DNA of 64,000 bases from Shimia sp047124445 (lineage in GTDB: Bacteria > Pseudomonadota > Alphaproteobacteria > Rhodobacterales > Rhodobacteraceae), in the NCBI RefSeq assembly GCF_047124445.1, contig NZ_CP138921.1:2914001-2978000 (forward strand), read 5' to 3'. The position numbers and the translations under genes are program-made. The notes under the pieces are model-generated. The model worked only from the letters and a program-made list of their open reading frames with translations. It made no database searches and was not told the DNA's origin. Of the stretch, positions 45,096-53,302 are shown piece by piece; the first letter of the stretch is position 1; each line of letters starts with the position of its first letter.

Positions 45096-45496
45096 TGGCG
45101 TGCCACCGCCATCAAACGGTCCTCACGCGGCAACAATGCGCGCAAAGCCTTGAGGCCCTGATAGTGACGGCCCGCGATCACCGCTTCGGTGGCGGCTGCG
45201 ATCATCTGACGGCTGTCGTTGTCGGTGAACACCTGGCTCAGATCCTCGATGTGGCGCAGCAGGGTGCGTTCCACGTCGTCGGCATCGGAGTCGCCAGACA
45301 GAACCAATTGCAGCGCATAACAGGCGCGGCGCACTGGGGTGTTGGCTTCTTCCGGGTGGATGGCATCCCGCAGGCGCAGGATGTTGGCATTTGGGGTCAT
45401 GATGGACAGACGGGACCGGCGGTCTCCGTTTTCAATAACTGCGCCATTGACCAGAACCCGCTCTTTAGGGCTCAATTTGAGAACAAGGCCGCTCAT
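45092..45496 (-). CDS. flbT: flagellin mRNA regulator FlbT
   Basis: The 134-residue protein begins MSGLVLKLSPKERVLVNGAV and contains LSIMTPNANILRLRDAIHPEEANTPVRRACYALQLVLSGD (spread over residues 31-70), the family core. In Caulobacter FlbT binds the flagellin mRNA leader and lowers its translation or stability until the hook is complete. The ATG at 45496 overlaps the flaF stop; the frame runs back to 45691 inside flaF but that is not coding. Confidence 0.94.
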   Translation of the reverse strand: MSGLVLKLSPKERVLVNGAVIENGDRRSRLSIMTPNANILRLRDAIHPEEANTPVRRACYALQLVLSGDSDADDVERTLLRHIEDLSQVFTDNDSRQMIAAATEAVIAGRHYQGLKALRALLPREDRLMAVARQ

Positions 45497-45870
45497 GCTG
45501 CTGCTGCTCCGCTTCGAAGGCCGCGAAGGATCGCGGTGTTGACTTCCAGTAGGGGCCGCACATTTGCGTCGCCCGCCAGCACTTTTGTGCTGTGATGATC
45601 CGTGAATTCCGCGAGATAGAAGATCTGGGCCCGAAGCTGTTCGGGAAGACCGTTGTCGTTGCCGGCTACATCCACGGCGAGAAGGGTCCAAAGGGAGCGG
45701 TTCTCATGGATGGCTTCGGCGAGGGCTGGGAAACCACGTTTGCCTTGCATGGCAGCTTGTTTCAGCTTGTGGGTGACCCGCGCGATCACATCATATTCCA
45801 GCTTGCCTACTGATTTGGTTGGCGCTGCGGCCTGCCCGTAGGCACGTTTAGCGAGAGCATTTGGTGTCAC
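45493..45870 (-). CDS. flaF: flagellar biosynthesis regulator FlaF
   Basis: The 125-residue protein contains LAKRAYGQAAAPTKSVGKLEYDVIARVTHKL (residues 6-36) and NRSLWTLLAVDVAGNDNGLPEQLRAQIFYLAEFT, the FlaF core. FlaF works with FlbT in balancing flagellin synthesis and export. The likely start is GTG at 45870 behind GGAG, giving the family N-terminus TPNALAKRAYG; the open frame from 45945 would begin at the hairpin after the flagellin gene. Confidence 0.93.
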   Translation of the reverse strand: MTPNALAKRAYGQAAAPTKSVGKLEYDVIARVTHKLKQAAMQGKRGFPALAEAIHENRSLWTLLAVDVAGNDNGLPEQLRAQIFYLAEFTDHHSTKVLAGDANVRPLLEVNTAILRGLRSGAAAA

Positions 45871-45919
45871 GTCGGAGTTCTCCCGATATGCGAGACAGAA
45901 ATTAGAAAGATGGAGATGC

Positions 45920-45944
45920 TGGGGGCGCCGTTCGAGCGCCCCCA
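45920..45944 (-). terminator. hairpin between the flagellin gene and flaF
   Basis: A 9-bp perfect stem TGGGGGCGC/GCGCCCCCA with a 7-nt loop lies 10 bp after the flagellin stop. There is no strong T-run, so it probably gives partial termination or protects the flagellin mRNA 3' end while letting some read-through to flaF-flbT. Confidence 0.6.
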
Positions 45945-45954
45945 ACTAAGTCCA

Positions 45955-47166
45955 TTAGCGGAAGAGCGACAGCAGCTGCTGTGGCGCCTGGTTCGCGATA
46001 GACAGCGACTGTGTCGCCAGCTGTTGCTGAACCTGCAGAGCCTGCAGACGTGCGGAAGTTTCTTCCATATCGGCGTCAACCATGGAACCGATACCCGAAG
46101 TCAGGGAGTCAGACAGCTTCGATACGAAGTCGTTCTGAGTGCTGATACGGGATTCAACGGTACCGAAAGCGGCGGCTGCGTCGATGGAGGTGGTGATCAG
46201 ACCTTCGATGGCGCCCAAAGCTGCCTGTGCGCCACCCAGGGTGGACACGTCAATGTTGGCAAGCTCAGCAAGGCCACCAGAACCGGCGTTTTTCCAAGAA
46301 CCAGTGATGGAAACGTCTTCCGTACCAGTGTTGTCAAACAGCAATTCGCCTGGGTTGGTGCCGCTATCGTAGTCTACGGTCACGCCAGTACCGAGGGATT
46401 CGATAGCAGATTTCAGACCAATCGCGACGATGTCTTCCGCCGTTGTGGAAGCAGCGTCTTCAGCGGTCAGAGTGTAGCTAGCGGTTTGGTCACCAATAGA
46501 GATGGAGACTGTGTCGCCAGCGTTCCAGCCACCAGCGCCTTCCTGGATCAGGATGCTCTCTTGTGCGCCTGCGTCAACGGAAGCCACAAAAGTGTCACCG
46601 TTAGCAGAAACAGTTGCACCACCACCGCCTGCAGCGAAGACGTCGTTGTTGACGTAGCCACCGGTGGACAAGTCTTGGTTGTTCACGCGGATTGAGGACG
46701 CGCTAACAGCACCAGTGTTGTCACGATCAAGCGAGGAAAGAACATCAGTAAAGCCGGTACCGCTAACCAGGTTCAGGCCGTTGAACTGGGCTGCGCCCAC
46801 AACGGAACCAATCTGGTCACGCAGGTCGGAAACTTCGGCCTGCAGCTTGGTGCGGTCCACGTTGTCACCCTGTGCGGCAACAATACGCTCTTTCATCTGA
46901 CCCAGAAGGTCGGTCACTGTTTCGGTTGCGTTACGGGCAACAGCAACAGTGGATTCACCCAGCGAAAGGCTCTCTTTCACCGATTTGAAACCGTTTACGT
47001 CAGATTCCATAGTTTTGGAAATCGCCCATACCGCAGCGTTTTGCTTGGCGTTGGCAACCTTCTTACCAGTCGAGATAGCGGACGTGGTGTCAGACAGGCT
47101 GGAGTTAACGGATTTCAGGGTTTGCAGCGCAACCATTGCGCCGTTGTTAGTCAGAATGCTGGACAT
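45955..47166 (-). CDS. fliC: flagellin
   Basis: The 403-residue filament protein has the conserved N-terminal D0/D1 part (SSILTNNGAMVALQTLKSVN, SAISTGKKVANAKQNAAVWAIS) and C-terminal part (RLQALQVQQQLATQSLSIANQAPQQLLSLFR over the last 31 residues). The middle (about 150-310) is variable, Gly/Ser/Thr/Asp-rich, and would form the exposed domain. There are no cysteines in the parts read. It is divergent from nothing; flaF, flbT and a DUF1217 gene follow on the same strand. Confidence 0.96.
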   Translation of the reverse strand: MSSILTNNGAMVALQTLKSVNSSLSDTTSAISTGKKVANAKQNAAVWAISKTMESDVNGFKSVKESLSLGESTVAVARNATETVTDLLGQMKERIVAAQGDNVDRTKLQAEVSDLRDQIGSVVGAAQFNGLNLVSGTGFTDVLSSLDRDNTGAVSASSIRVNNQDLSTGGYVNNDVFAAGGGGATVSANGDTFVASVDAGAQESILIQEGAGGWNAGDTVSISIGDQTASYTLTAEDAASTTAEDIVAIGLKSAIESLGTGVTVDYDSGTNPGELLFDNTGTEDVSITGSWKNAGSGGLAELANIDVSTLGGAQAALGAIEGLITTSIDAAAAFGTVESRISTQNDFVSKLSDSLTSGIGSMVDADMEETSARLQALQVQQQLATQSLSIANQAPQQLLSLFR

Positions 47167-47393
47167 GGCATTTCCTATATGTCGTGACGCTTTTGCGTCG
47201 GGTTGTATTTTGCGCCCCTACGCATTGGGGGCACTCCTGAACGTCATTCTGACATCTACCGGTCGGCTCAGGTCCGTGTCCGGTGCCACCCTCATTGGGA
47301 TGCGGGATCAACATGGCGCGGTAAGTGCTAACGTTTCCCTAAACCCAAACCAGACAATCGGTGGCATTTTAAACAAACTTGGAAGAGTGCGAT
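47167..47393 (-). promoter_or_regulatory. flagellin leader and promoter region with two hairpins and a CtrA-like box
   Basis: This 227-bp gap upstream of the flagellin holds two dyads close to the start: GACGC-TTTT-GCGTC at 47186-47199, 20 bp before the ATG, and GCCCC/GGGGC at 47214-47232 with a 9-nt loop. Further upstream CTAA-N7-CTAA at 47328-47342 reads TTAG-N7-TTAG on the minus strand, a degenerate CtrA-type box. The hairpins would lie in the mRNA leader, the target of FlbT in Caulobacter. Confidence 0.5.
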
Positions 47394-47765
47394 TTATGCT
47401 CTCTTTTCAACACGTTGACCGGCACTTAGCTGAACTGCCTGACGCTGGCCGCGGTTGTCATAAGATTCGAAAGAGGTGCGCACGCGGCGCAGGGTGCCCA
47501 TGCGCTCCTGAGTGGCGCGCAAACCGGCCTGTGCCGATTCCAAAAGCTGCTGGTTGCGGGCGAATCCCTCTTGCAATGGTGCGAGGTCGTCGGCGTCGAT
47601 CTCCTCTTCCTCCTGCAAGGTGGTGAGCTCTTCAAACAGTGCTTCTTTGCGTTCCAGAAGATCAGGCAGCGCGTTCAGCTTACCTTCGATCAGCGCGGTG
47701 CGCTCCTCTTCCAGCAGCTCCTGAAACGAATCGATCAGCGGGAAGTCTACGGTTTCATCAGACAT
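47394..47765 (-). CDS. FlgN-like export chaperone candidate
   Basis: The 123-residue protein is helical and acidic in its first half (FQELLEEERTALIEGKLNALPDLLERKEALFEEL over residues 14-47) and basic at the end (RRVRTSFESYDNRGQRQAVQ). This is the layout of FlgN-type chaperones for the hook-associated proteins, and the C-terminal SYDNRG-like sequence is typical. ATG at 47765 lies inside the end of flgJ; the longer frame to 47885 is out of context. Family assignment is by pattern only. Confidence 0.65.
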   Translation of the reverse strand: MSDETVDFPLIDSFQELLEEERTALIEGKLNALPDLLERKEALFEELTTLQEEEEIDADDLAPLQEGFARNQQLLESAQAGLRATQERMGTLRRVRTSFESYDNRGQRQAVQLSAGQRVEKRA

Positions 47766-48051
47766 CGGCGCGCTCCTTGAGGGCGTTGAAGAACGCCTCG
47801 GACAGGCCGATGCCGCCAGCGTCCACCATGGCGCGGGCCTGCTCCTGTACAAGGAAGGAGGAGAACTGGTCTTCGCCAGCGCCACCGCCGAAAGATTCGC
47901 TGGTTTTTCCGAGGCCTGCGGATTTCAGCATCTCGGCCAGGAACCCGGCTTCGAGCTCTTTAGCGGCGTCACGCAGCGCAGTTTCACGGGCGCTGGGCGT
48001 GGGTTGAATGGGCGGCGCAGCGGGCGCCACGATGGGGGATGTGTTGAGCAT
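47758..48051 (-). CDS. flgJ: rod-binding protein FlgJ (short, no hydrolase domain)
   Basis: The 97-residue protein matches the N-terminal rod-binding half of FlgJ: LRDAAKELEAGFLAEMLKSAGLG then FGGGAGEDQFSSFLVQEQARAMVDAGGIGLSEAFFNAL. The peptidoglycan-hydrolase domain of the enterobacterial protein is absent, as in other alphaproteobacteria. ATG at 48051 follows GAGG; a GTG at 48063 is a weaker choice. It overlaps the FlgN-like gene by 8 bp and is divergent from fliK. Confidence 0.85.
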   Translation of the reverse strand: MLNTSPIVAPAAPPIQPTPSARETALRDAAKELEAGFLAEMLKSAGLGKTSESFGGGAGEDQFSSFLVQEQARAMVDAGGIGLSEAFFNALKERADV

Positions 48052-48165
48052 TTCTTGCCTCACAGTCTAAACGCGGGTTTTTTAGTTGTGGCCGAGGACG
48101 GTAAAGAAAGTGGTAAGGAAGACTCAGGTAGAGAGGTCGGCGTGGAAGAATTCCCGGAGACCGCT

Positions 48166-49542
48166 ATGCTCAATCTGCCCTTTGTAACCCAACCGTCTGC
48201 GCCCAGCGAGACAGGTGCCACTCAGAAACCGACCGACCCAAAGCGGGAAAGCGACGACTTTTCCAAGGCTTATGAGGCGTCGGACAAAGGCAACGACCGT
48301 CCTTCCGAGGACGTGAACGACACCCGCACAACTGACCAGACCGACGAGGATACTGCGCCGAAAGAGGCCGATTCGCGGCCTGACAAAGACGGCAAACAGG
48401 CCAAATCTGACGGGCAGGACAAAGGGTCTGAAGCGCCTGATGATGCAGATTTTGCAGCTGTGGAAGTGGCGGAAGCGGTTGAAGATGCGCCCGAAGTGGC
48501 CGCCAAAGTTGCGGAGGTGAAACCCGCAAAAGGCACAACCGAGAATGCCGCGCTGATGAAGCTGGCGGGTCAGACCGGAGACACGACCAAACAAGCCACG
48601 GCGCAACCCACACAGACCCCTGATGTGAAAGCAAGTGCTCTGCCGGAACAGGCCGCACCAAAGGCCGCTGAGGCGGTTCAGATGGCCAATGCCCAAGGCT
48701 CCAAGATGGCAGCAGAGGTTGGCGAGGGTCTGGACCCCATGAAGGTTCAAGTGCGCTCCCAGGTGAGCCAGCAAGCCGCACAGGCCACGCCGCAGCAGGT
48801 TGTGCAAGAGGTGGCCGCTCAGGATGCAGGTCGTCGTGGCGCGATCCAACAGAGCGTAGAAGCTGTGGATGAACCCACCGCGCCGAAGCTGGAAACGCCA
48901 TCCGTGCCAACCACATCGACCACCCAACAGATGCAAGCCCGCGCCATCATGGAGCAGGTCAACGCCGGCATTCAGCAGATGAGCGGCAAGGCGGCGGACA
49001 TCCAGACAAACCAGAGCGTTGATATGGTGATTGCCGCGACGGATGAGACCAACAACAGCTCTCGTTCGATCATGAGTTCACAGGAAGCGGCTTCGCAAGC
49101 CCGGTTGAGCAACAGCGCACCGAATCCGGCTTATGTGGTGCGTCAGGTGGCCGATGCCTTCAAAATGGCGGACAAAAACCTGATCGAACTGGCGATGGAT
49201 CCGCCGGAACTTGGCAAGGTGCGCATGTCCATGACGGAGACCGGCGGCGTGATGACCGTGAACATCGCCGCTGAAAACCAAGCCACATCCGAATTGATGC
49301 GCCGTCACATCGATATGCTGCGCAAAGACTTTATGGAGATGGGCTATCAGGACGTCACCTTCAGCTTTGAACAGCAAGGCAGTGACGGCCAAAACGCCCA
49401 AGGTGGCAATGAATTTGCCCAAGGTGGACAGGGTGGCAACGCCCAAGGCGACGGGCCACTTCTGCCTGATGCCGCCACATTGGCCACCCAAACCGCCGCG
49501 CCACAGACGCTTGTGAGCAGCGGCCTTGATATCCGCGTCTAG
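48166..49542 (+). CDS. fliK: flagellar hook-length control protein FliK
   Basis: The 458-residue protein has a long low-complexity acidic and Ala/Gln-rich first part (about 1-330) and a C-terminal Flg_hook domain (about 345-430: DKNLIELAMDPPELGKVRMSMTETGGVMTVNIAAEN spread across it, then HIDMLRKDFMEMGYQDVTFSF). FliK measures hook length and makes FlhB switch. ATG at 48166 has GGAG 6 bp upstream; a longer frame to 48004 overlaps flgJ on the other strand. The very end has a Gln/Gly/Asn-rich tract. Confidence 0.88.
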   Translation: MLNLPFVTQPSAPSETGATQKPTDPKRESDDFSKAYEASDKGNDRPSEDVNDTRTTDQTDEDTAPKEADSRPDKDGKQAKSDGQDKGSEAPDDADFAAVEVAEAVEDAPEVAAKVAEVKPAKGTTENAALMKLAGQTGDTTKQATAQPTQTPDVKASALPEQAAPKAAEAVQMANAQGSKMAAEVGEGLDPMKVQVRSQVSQQAAQATPQQVVQEVAAQDAGRRGAIQQSVEAVDEPTAPKLETPSVPTTSTTQQMQARAIMEQVNAGIQQMSGKAADIQTNQSVDMVIAATDETNNSSRSIMSSQEAASQARLSNSAPNPAYVVRQVADAFKMADKNLIELAMDPPELGKVRMSMTETGGVMTVNIAAENQATSELMRRHIDMLRKDFMEMGYQDVTFSFEQQGSDGQNAQGGNEFAQGGQGGNAQGDGPLLPDAATLATQTAAPQTLVSSGLDIRV

Positions 49543-49551
49543 GAGAGAGAC

Positions 49552-50244
49552 ATGACCCCTACCGCAACATCCGCAGCATCCCAGACTGCAGCTACCCAAT
49601 CCGCTGCAGCGGCCGCCGCCGCCAAGGAGCCCACAAACGGCTCTGCAGCGCTGGCCTCGGATTTTGAGACCTTCCTGACCATGCTGTCGGTGCAGATGCA
49701 GAACCAGGATCCGTTGAACCCAACCGATTCGACCGAATTTGCCTCACAGCTGGCGCAGTTCTCGACCGTGGAACAGCAGACCCTGACCAACACACTTTTG
49801 ACCAATCTTGGCACGCAGCTGGGTGCGATGGGCATGGGCAACTTGGCGACTTGGGTTGGCATGGAAGCCCGCGTGACCGCGCCGGCGCATTTCACCGGCG
49901 AACCGGTGCAAGTGGTGCCCAACGCCAATGAACTGGCAGCGCAGGCTACGCTGATCGTGCGCAATGAATCTGGCGCGGAAGTGCAGCGCTATGCCATCGA
50001 TCCAAAAGCCGAAACTGTGACCTGGAGCGGTCTTGATGATGCGGGCAAACCCTTCCCGAATGGCAACTACACCTTCGTGACCGAAAGCCGCGCAAATGGC
50101 GAAACGCTCGACACGGTTTATGCCGACATCTACGCACGGGTGACCGAGGCGCGGAACACCGACCAAGGCGTGGTGCTGATTTCGCCCGGCGGCGTGGAAT
50201 TTGCCGCAGACTCTGTTGTGTCCCTGCGCGAGCCAACCACCTAA
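49552..50244 (+). CDS. flgD: hook capping protein FlgD
   Basis: The 230-residue scaffold protein for hook assembly has the FlgD N-terminal core (DFETFLTMLSVQMQNQDPLNPTDSTEFASQLAQFSTVEQQ spread over residues 35-75) and a C-terminal Ig-like and tudor-like part (TWSGLDDAGKPFPNGNYTFV). It lies 9 bp after fliK. The hook gene flgE is not in the window. Confidence 0.95.
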   Translation: MTPTATSAASQTAATQSAAAAAAAKEPTNGSAALASDFETFLTMLSVQMQNQDPLNPTDSTEFASQLAQFSTVEQQTLTNTLLTNLGTQLGAMGMGNLATWVGMEARVTAPAHFTGEPVQVVPNANELAAQATLIVRNESGAEVQRYAIDPKAETVTWSGLDDAGKPFPNGNYTFVTESRANGETLDTVYADIYARVTEARNTDQGVVLISPGGVEFAADSVVSLREPTT

Positions 50245-50337
50245 GGCTTGCCTCGGCTCAGCACGTGAATTAGCGTCGCGGCGCTCTGCTCAAGGACCGC
50301 CGCGCTGACTGATCTGCCCCCTGCCCCACCTGATGCC

Positions 50338-51183
50338 GTGATTGCGGCTTTGGCCGATGCGCTGCCTGCGCACCCGGTGCCACATACCTGGCATCCGCTT
50401 TTTGGCGGGCGCACCAATACGGCGTGGCACGGGGAATGCGCCGAGCACGGCGACATCGTGCTGAAGCTTTATGCCGGTCCGGCGCGTAATCCGCTGTTCC
50501 CAAATGATCCAGAGGCCGAGGCGACACTGCTTCGGCACTTGCAGCCAACGGGCCTATCACCGGCGTTTTTGGCCGGGTTCGAGACTGATCTGGGCATTTG
50601 CAATGTCTATGAACATCTCCCTGGGAACACCTGGCAGGCGGGCGTGCAATCCGTTGCCACACTCATGCGCAAACTTCATGACCTTGCGGCGCCGACGGGG
50701 CTGCGACGCGTAGCGGATGGCTCTGCCGCGCTGATTGCGCAGACGCTTGAGATTGTTAGGCGCTGTGAAAAGATCCCGGCGTTTATGTCCGACTTGCCAG
50801 CCGAGGTGGTCCCCCCATCCGGGCAAGCCGCGCTTCTACATAGCGACATTGTGCCTGGCAACCTGATCCAGAACGCAGACGGGTTACACCTGATAGACTG
50901 GCAATGTCCGGCGGTAGGTGATCCCTGCGAGGACATTGCGGTGTTTCTGTCTCCGGCGATGCAGCATTTGTACAGACAATCGCCTTTATTAGAGACTGAT
51001 ATTGACGTCTTCTTGGCTGCATATGGCGATGACGACGTGAGTGCGCGCTACCGCCAGTTGGCGCCGTTTTACCACGCGCGTATGGCGGCCTATTGCCTGT
51101 GGCAGGTTGAGAATGACCGCCCCGCCTACGCCGCGGGGCTACAGCTGGAAGTGGCGGCGCTTCAGAGGTCTTTGAGGCCGTAG
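50338..51183 (+). CDS. APH/choline-kinase-like phosphotransferase
   Basis: The 281-residue protein has the kinase fold with PLFGGRTNTAWHGE (nucleotide loop), the catalytic LLHSDIVPGNLIQ (His-x-Asp with Asn four residues on) and metal-binding LIDWQCPAVGDP. GTG at 50338 opens the frame, but a CTG at 50305 with AAGGA 8 bp upstream would add 11 residues (LTDLPPAPPDA) and could be the true start. The tail overlaps the end of the FAD-oxidoreductase gene by 22 bp on the opposite strand. Substrate unknown; place beside polyamine genes suggests an amine or amino alcohol. Confidence 0.8.
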   Translation: MIAALADALPAHPVPHTWHPLFGGRTNTAWHGECAEHGDIVLKLYAGPARNPLFPNDPEAEATLLRHLQPTGLSPAFLAGFETDLGICNVYEHLPGNTWQAGVQSVATLMRKLHDLAAPTGLRRVADGSAALIAQTLEIVRRCEKIPAFMSDLPAEVVPPSGQAALLHSDIVPGNLIQNADGLHLIDWQCPAVGDPCEDIAVFLSPAMQHLYRQSPLLETDIDVFLAAYGDDDVSARYRQLAPFYHARMAAYCLWQVENDRPAYAAGLQLEVAALQRSLRP

Positions 51184-52487
51184 TAGAGATAGCCCGGGTA
51201 CATCGCCAAGCGACGGAAGCCGCCAAAGGGGAAGCGACCGGGCGTGGCGCGCATGATATCCGGGTGCAATAAGGTCGCGTCTTGCAGAATATCCTGCGCG
51301 ATCAAAGCCCCCGCATAGCTGCCCATGGCGACGCCGTTTCCATGATAGGCAAAGCCTGCGTAGAGGTTTTCCGTTCCGGGGACACGGCCAGCAAAGGGCG
51401 TTTGGCCGCGGCTGTAGCAGACAAAACCGGACCAGTAATGCGGCGTCTCGATATGTGCCCAAGCGGGGAAGAGCCGCTCAAAATGTTGCCGGATGCGCAG
51501 CTTGATCTGGTCACTGGTGCGCTTGGAAGTTGAGAGCCCGCCACGCATACCAAACAGAAAGCGGTTGTCCGGCATCAGGCGGAAGTAATGCAGCAGGTTG
51601 CGGCTGTCATAGGACATTTGCCGCGAAGTCCAGCCTTGCGCGGCCTGCTCCTCCGGTGAGATCGGTCTCGTGACAATCACGCTGGATTGCGCCGGAAGGA
51701 AACGCCCTGCGAGCCACGGCGGTGTCGTTTCGCTGGAATAGCCATTGGTGGCGATCACCAGTCTTTTGGCAGTGACCTGACCTTGCGGCGTTTTGAGCAG
51801 CCAAAGGCCGCCTTCCTGTTTGGTCTCTAGTACAGGCGTCTCGCCATAAACTGTGGCGCCAGCATTTTCGACCGATTGGGCCAGTTTAGAGACGTATTTT
51901 CGTGGGTTGAGGGCAAAACCGATGGGCGTTGTGATGGCCCCGTAGAACCCGCCCCCAAAGCCGCGATCCGCGAGGTCTTCTTTGGCGATGACATCGATTG
52001 GCTTTTTGTAGAGCGTAGCGAGGTCTTCGGCGTCTTGCGCAAAGCCAGCTGCGGTACGGGCGTTGTGGGCCAGCATGGTTTCGCCGTCGCTGTGCCGGTC
52101 CACGTCCCAACCAAACCGCGCCAGAAGGCCGTCGACGTGATCGACGGCGGCGCGTTCGGCAGTCATGTAGTCGGACAAATCCGCCTCGCCATAACGCCGT
52201 TTTAGAGACTTATAGGACGCTTTGGCGCCGCCCAGGCAGCAGAAGCCACCGTTGCGCCCGGACGCGCCCCAGCCAACTTGTTTGGCGTCCAGCACGGTGA
52301 CGTCGACGCCCGCCTCGGCCAGCTTAAGCGCGGCGTTGAGACCGGTGAAGCCCGCGCCGATGATCGCGACCTCGGTGGTGACATTGCCCGACAGAGCGGA
52401 GCGGGCCGAAACAGGCACTGTTTCGGCCCAAAAGCTGTTTTCTACCGGACCGTCCGAGTAGGCAAACGGGTCGCAGATGCGTTTCAT
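51162..52487 (-). CDS. FAD-dependent amine oxidoreductase (gamma-glutamylputrescine oxidase-like)
   Basis: The 441-residue DAO-family flavoenzyme has the FAD-binding dinucleotide motif VAIIGAGFTGLNAALKLAEAG near residue 40, VGWGASGRNGGFCCLGG for flavin contact, and late GFAYHGNGVAMGSYAG. The start FAYSDGPVENSFWAETVP is typical of PuuB-like oxidases. Its ATG overlaps the stop of the potC-like permease gene (ATGA), so it is made with the uptake operon and probably oxidises the imported amine or its glutamyl derivative. A glycine or sarcosine oxidase role cannot be excluded. Confidence 0.85.
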   Translation of the reverse strand: MKRICDPFAYSDGPVENSFWAETVPVSARSALSGNVTTEVAIIGAGFTGLNAALKLAEAGVDVTVLDAKQVGWGASGRNGGFCCLGGAKASYKSLKRRYGEADLSDYMTAERAAVDHVDGLLARFGWDVDRHSDGETMLAHNARTAAGFAQDAEDLATLYKKPIDVIAKEDLADRGFGGGFYGAITTPIGFALNPRKYVSKLAQSVENAGATVYGETPVLETKQEGGLWLLKTPQGQVTAKRLVIATNGYSSETTPPWLAGRFLPAQSSVIVTRPISPEEQAAQGWTSRQMSYDSRNLLHYFRLMPDNRFLFGMRGGLSTSKRTSDQIKLRIRQHFERLFPAWAHIETPHYWSGFVCYSRGQTPFAGRVPGTENLYAGFAYHGNGVAMGSYAGALIAQDILQDATLLHPDIMRATPGRFPFGGFRRLAMYPGYLYYGLKDL

Positions 52488-53302
52488 GCCAGTTTGTCTG
52501 CCGCCGCTTCCTCACGCCGTTGGCGCATCACGTTGCGCTTGTTGATCAGCGAGGCGGTGATCACGCCAATCGCCACCACGAGGATCATGATGGTGGAAAG
52601 CGCGTTGATTTCCGGGCTCACACCCAAGCGCACAGAAGACCAGATCTTCATCGGCAAGGTCGTGGCCGACGGGCCGGAGGTGAAGGAGGCGATCACCAGA
52701 TCGTCCAGAGACAGCGTGAACGCCAAGAGCCAGCCGGAGATCACCGCGGGGGCGATGATCGGCAGGGTCACGAGGCGGAAGGCCTGCACCGGCGAACAGC
52801 CCAGATCGAGCGCGGCTTCTTCCAGGCTTTGGTCAAAGCTCACGAGGCGCGAGCTGACCACCACGGAGACGTAGCACATCGCAAAGGTGGTATGTGCCAG
52901 AACGATAGTAAAGACACCACGATCCATGCCAAGGCTGATGAACAGCAACAGCAGAGACAGGCCGGTGATGACTTCGGGCATCACCATGGGGGCGTAGATC
53001 ATGCCGGAGAAAAGTGTGCGGCCCCTGAAACGCCCGGCGCGAACCATGACGATGGCCGCCATGGTGCCCAGGATCGTCGCGAGGCAGGAGCTTAGGAAAG
53101 CGACTTTCACCGTCACCCAAGCGGCGTCCAGAAAGGCGGTGTTGCGCAGCACTTCGCCGTACCATTTTGTGCTGAATCCAGCCCAAACAGTGACGAGTTT
53201 GCTTTCGTTGAAGCTGAAGATGATGAGGATCACCATCGGCAGATAGAGGAAGGCAAAGCCAAACGTCAGCGAGGTGACATTGAACCAGGTCATGCGTCTC
53301 AT
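52484..53302 (-). CDS. polyamine ABC transporter permease (PotC/PotI-like)
   Basis: The 272-residue membrane protein has six helices and the EAA loop LEEAALDLGCSPVQAFRLVTLPIIAPAVISG. FGFAFLYLPMVILIIFSFNESK near the start is typical of PotC/PotI. It overlaps the preceding permease gene and the following oxidase gene by 4 bp each. Confidence 0.93.
   Translation of the reverse strand: MRRMTWFNVTSLTFGFAFLYLPMVILIIFSFNESKLVTVWAGFSTKWYGEVLRNTAFLDAAWVTVKVAFLSSCLATILGTMAAIVMVRAGRFRGRTLFSGMIYAPMVMPEVITGLSLLLLFISLGMDRGVFTIVLAHTTFAMCYVSVVVSSRLVSFDQSLEEAALDLGCSPVQAFRLVTLPIIAPAVISGWLLAFTLSLDDLVIASFTSGPSATTLPMKIWSSVRLGVSPEINALSTIMILVVAIGVITASLINKRNVMRQRREEAAADKLA

Noticed and set aside
46664..47626. Plus-strand frames over the flagellin gene and its promoter (for example 46949-47626)
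   Set aside because: They are antisense to flagellin and the FlgN-like gene, with no ribosome site or domain.
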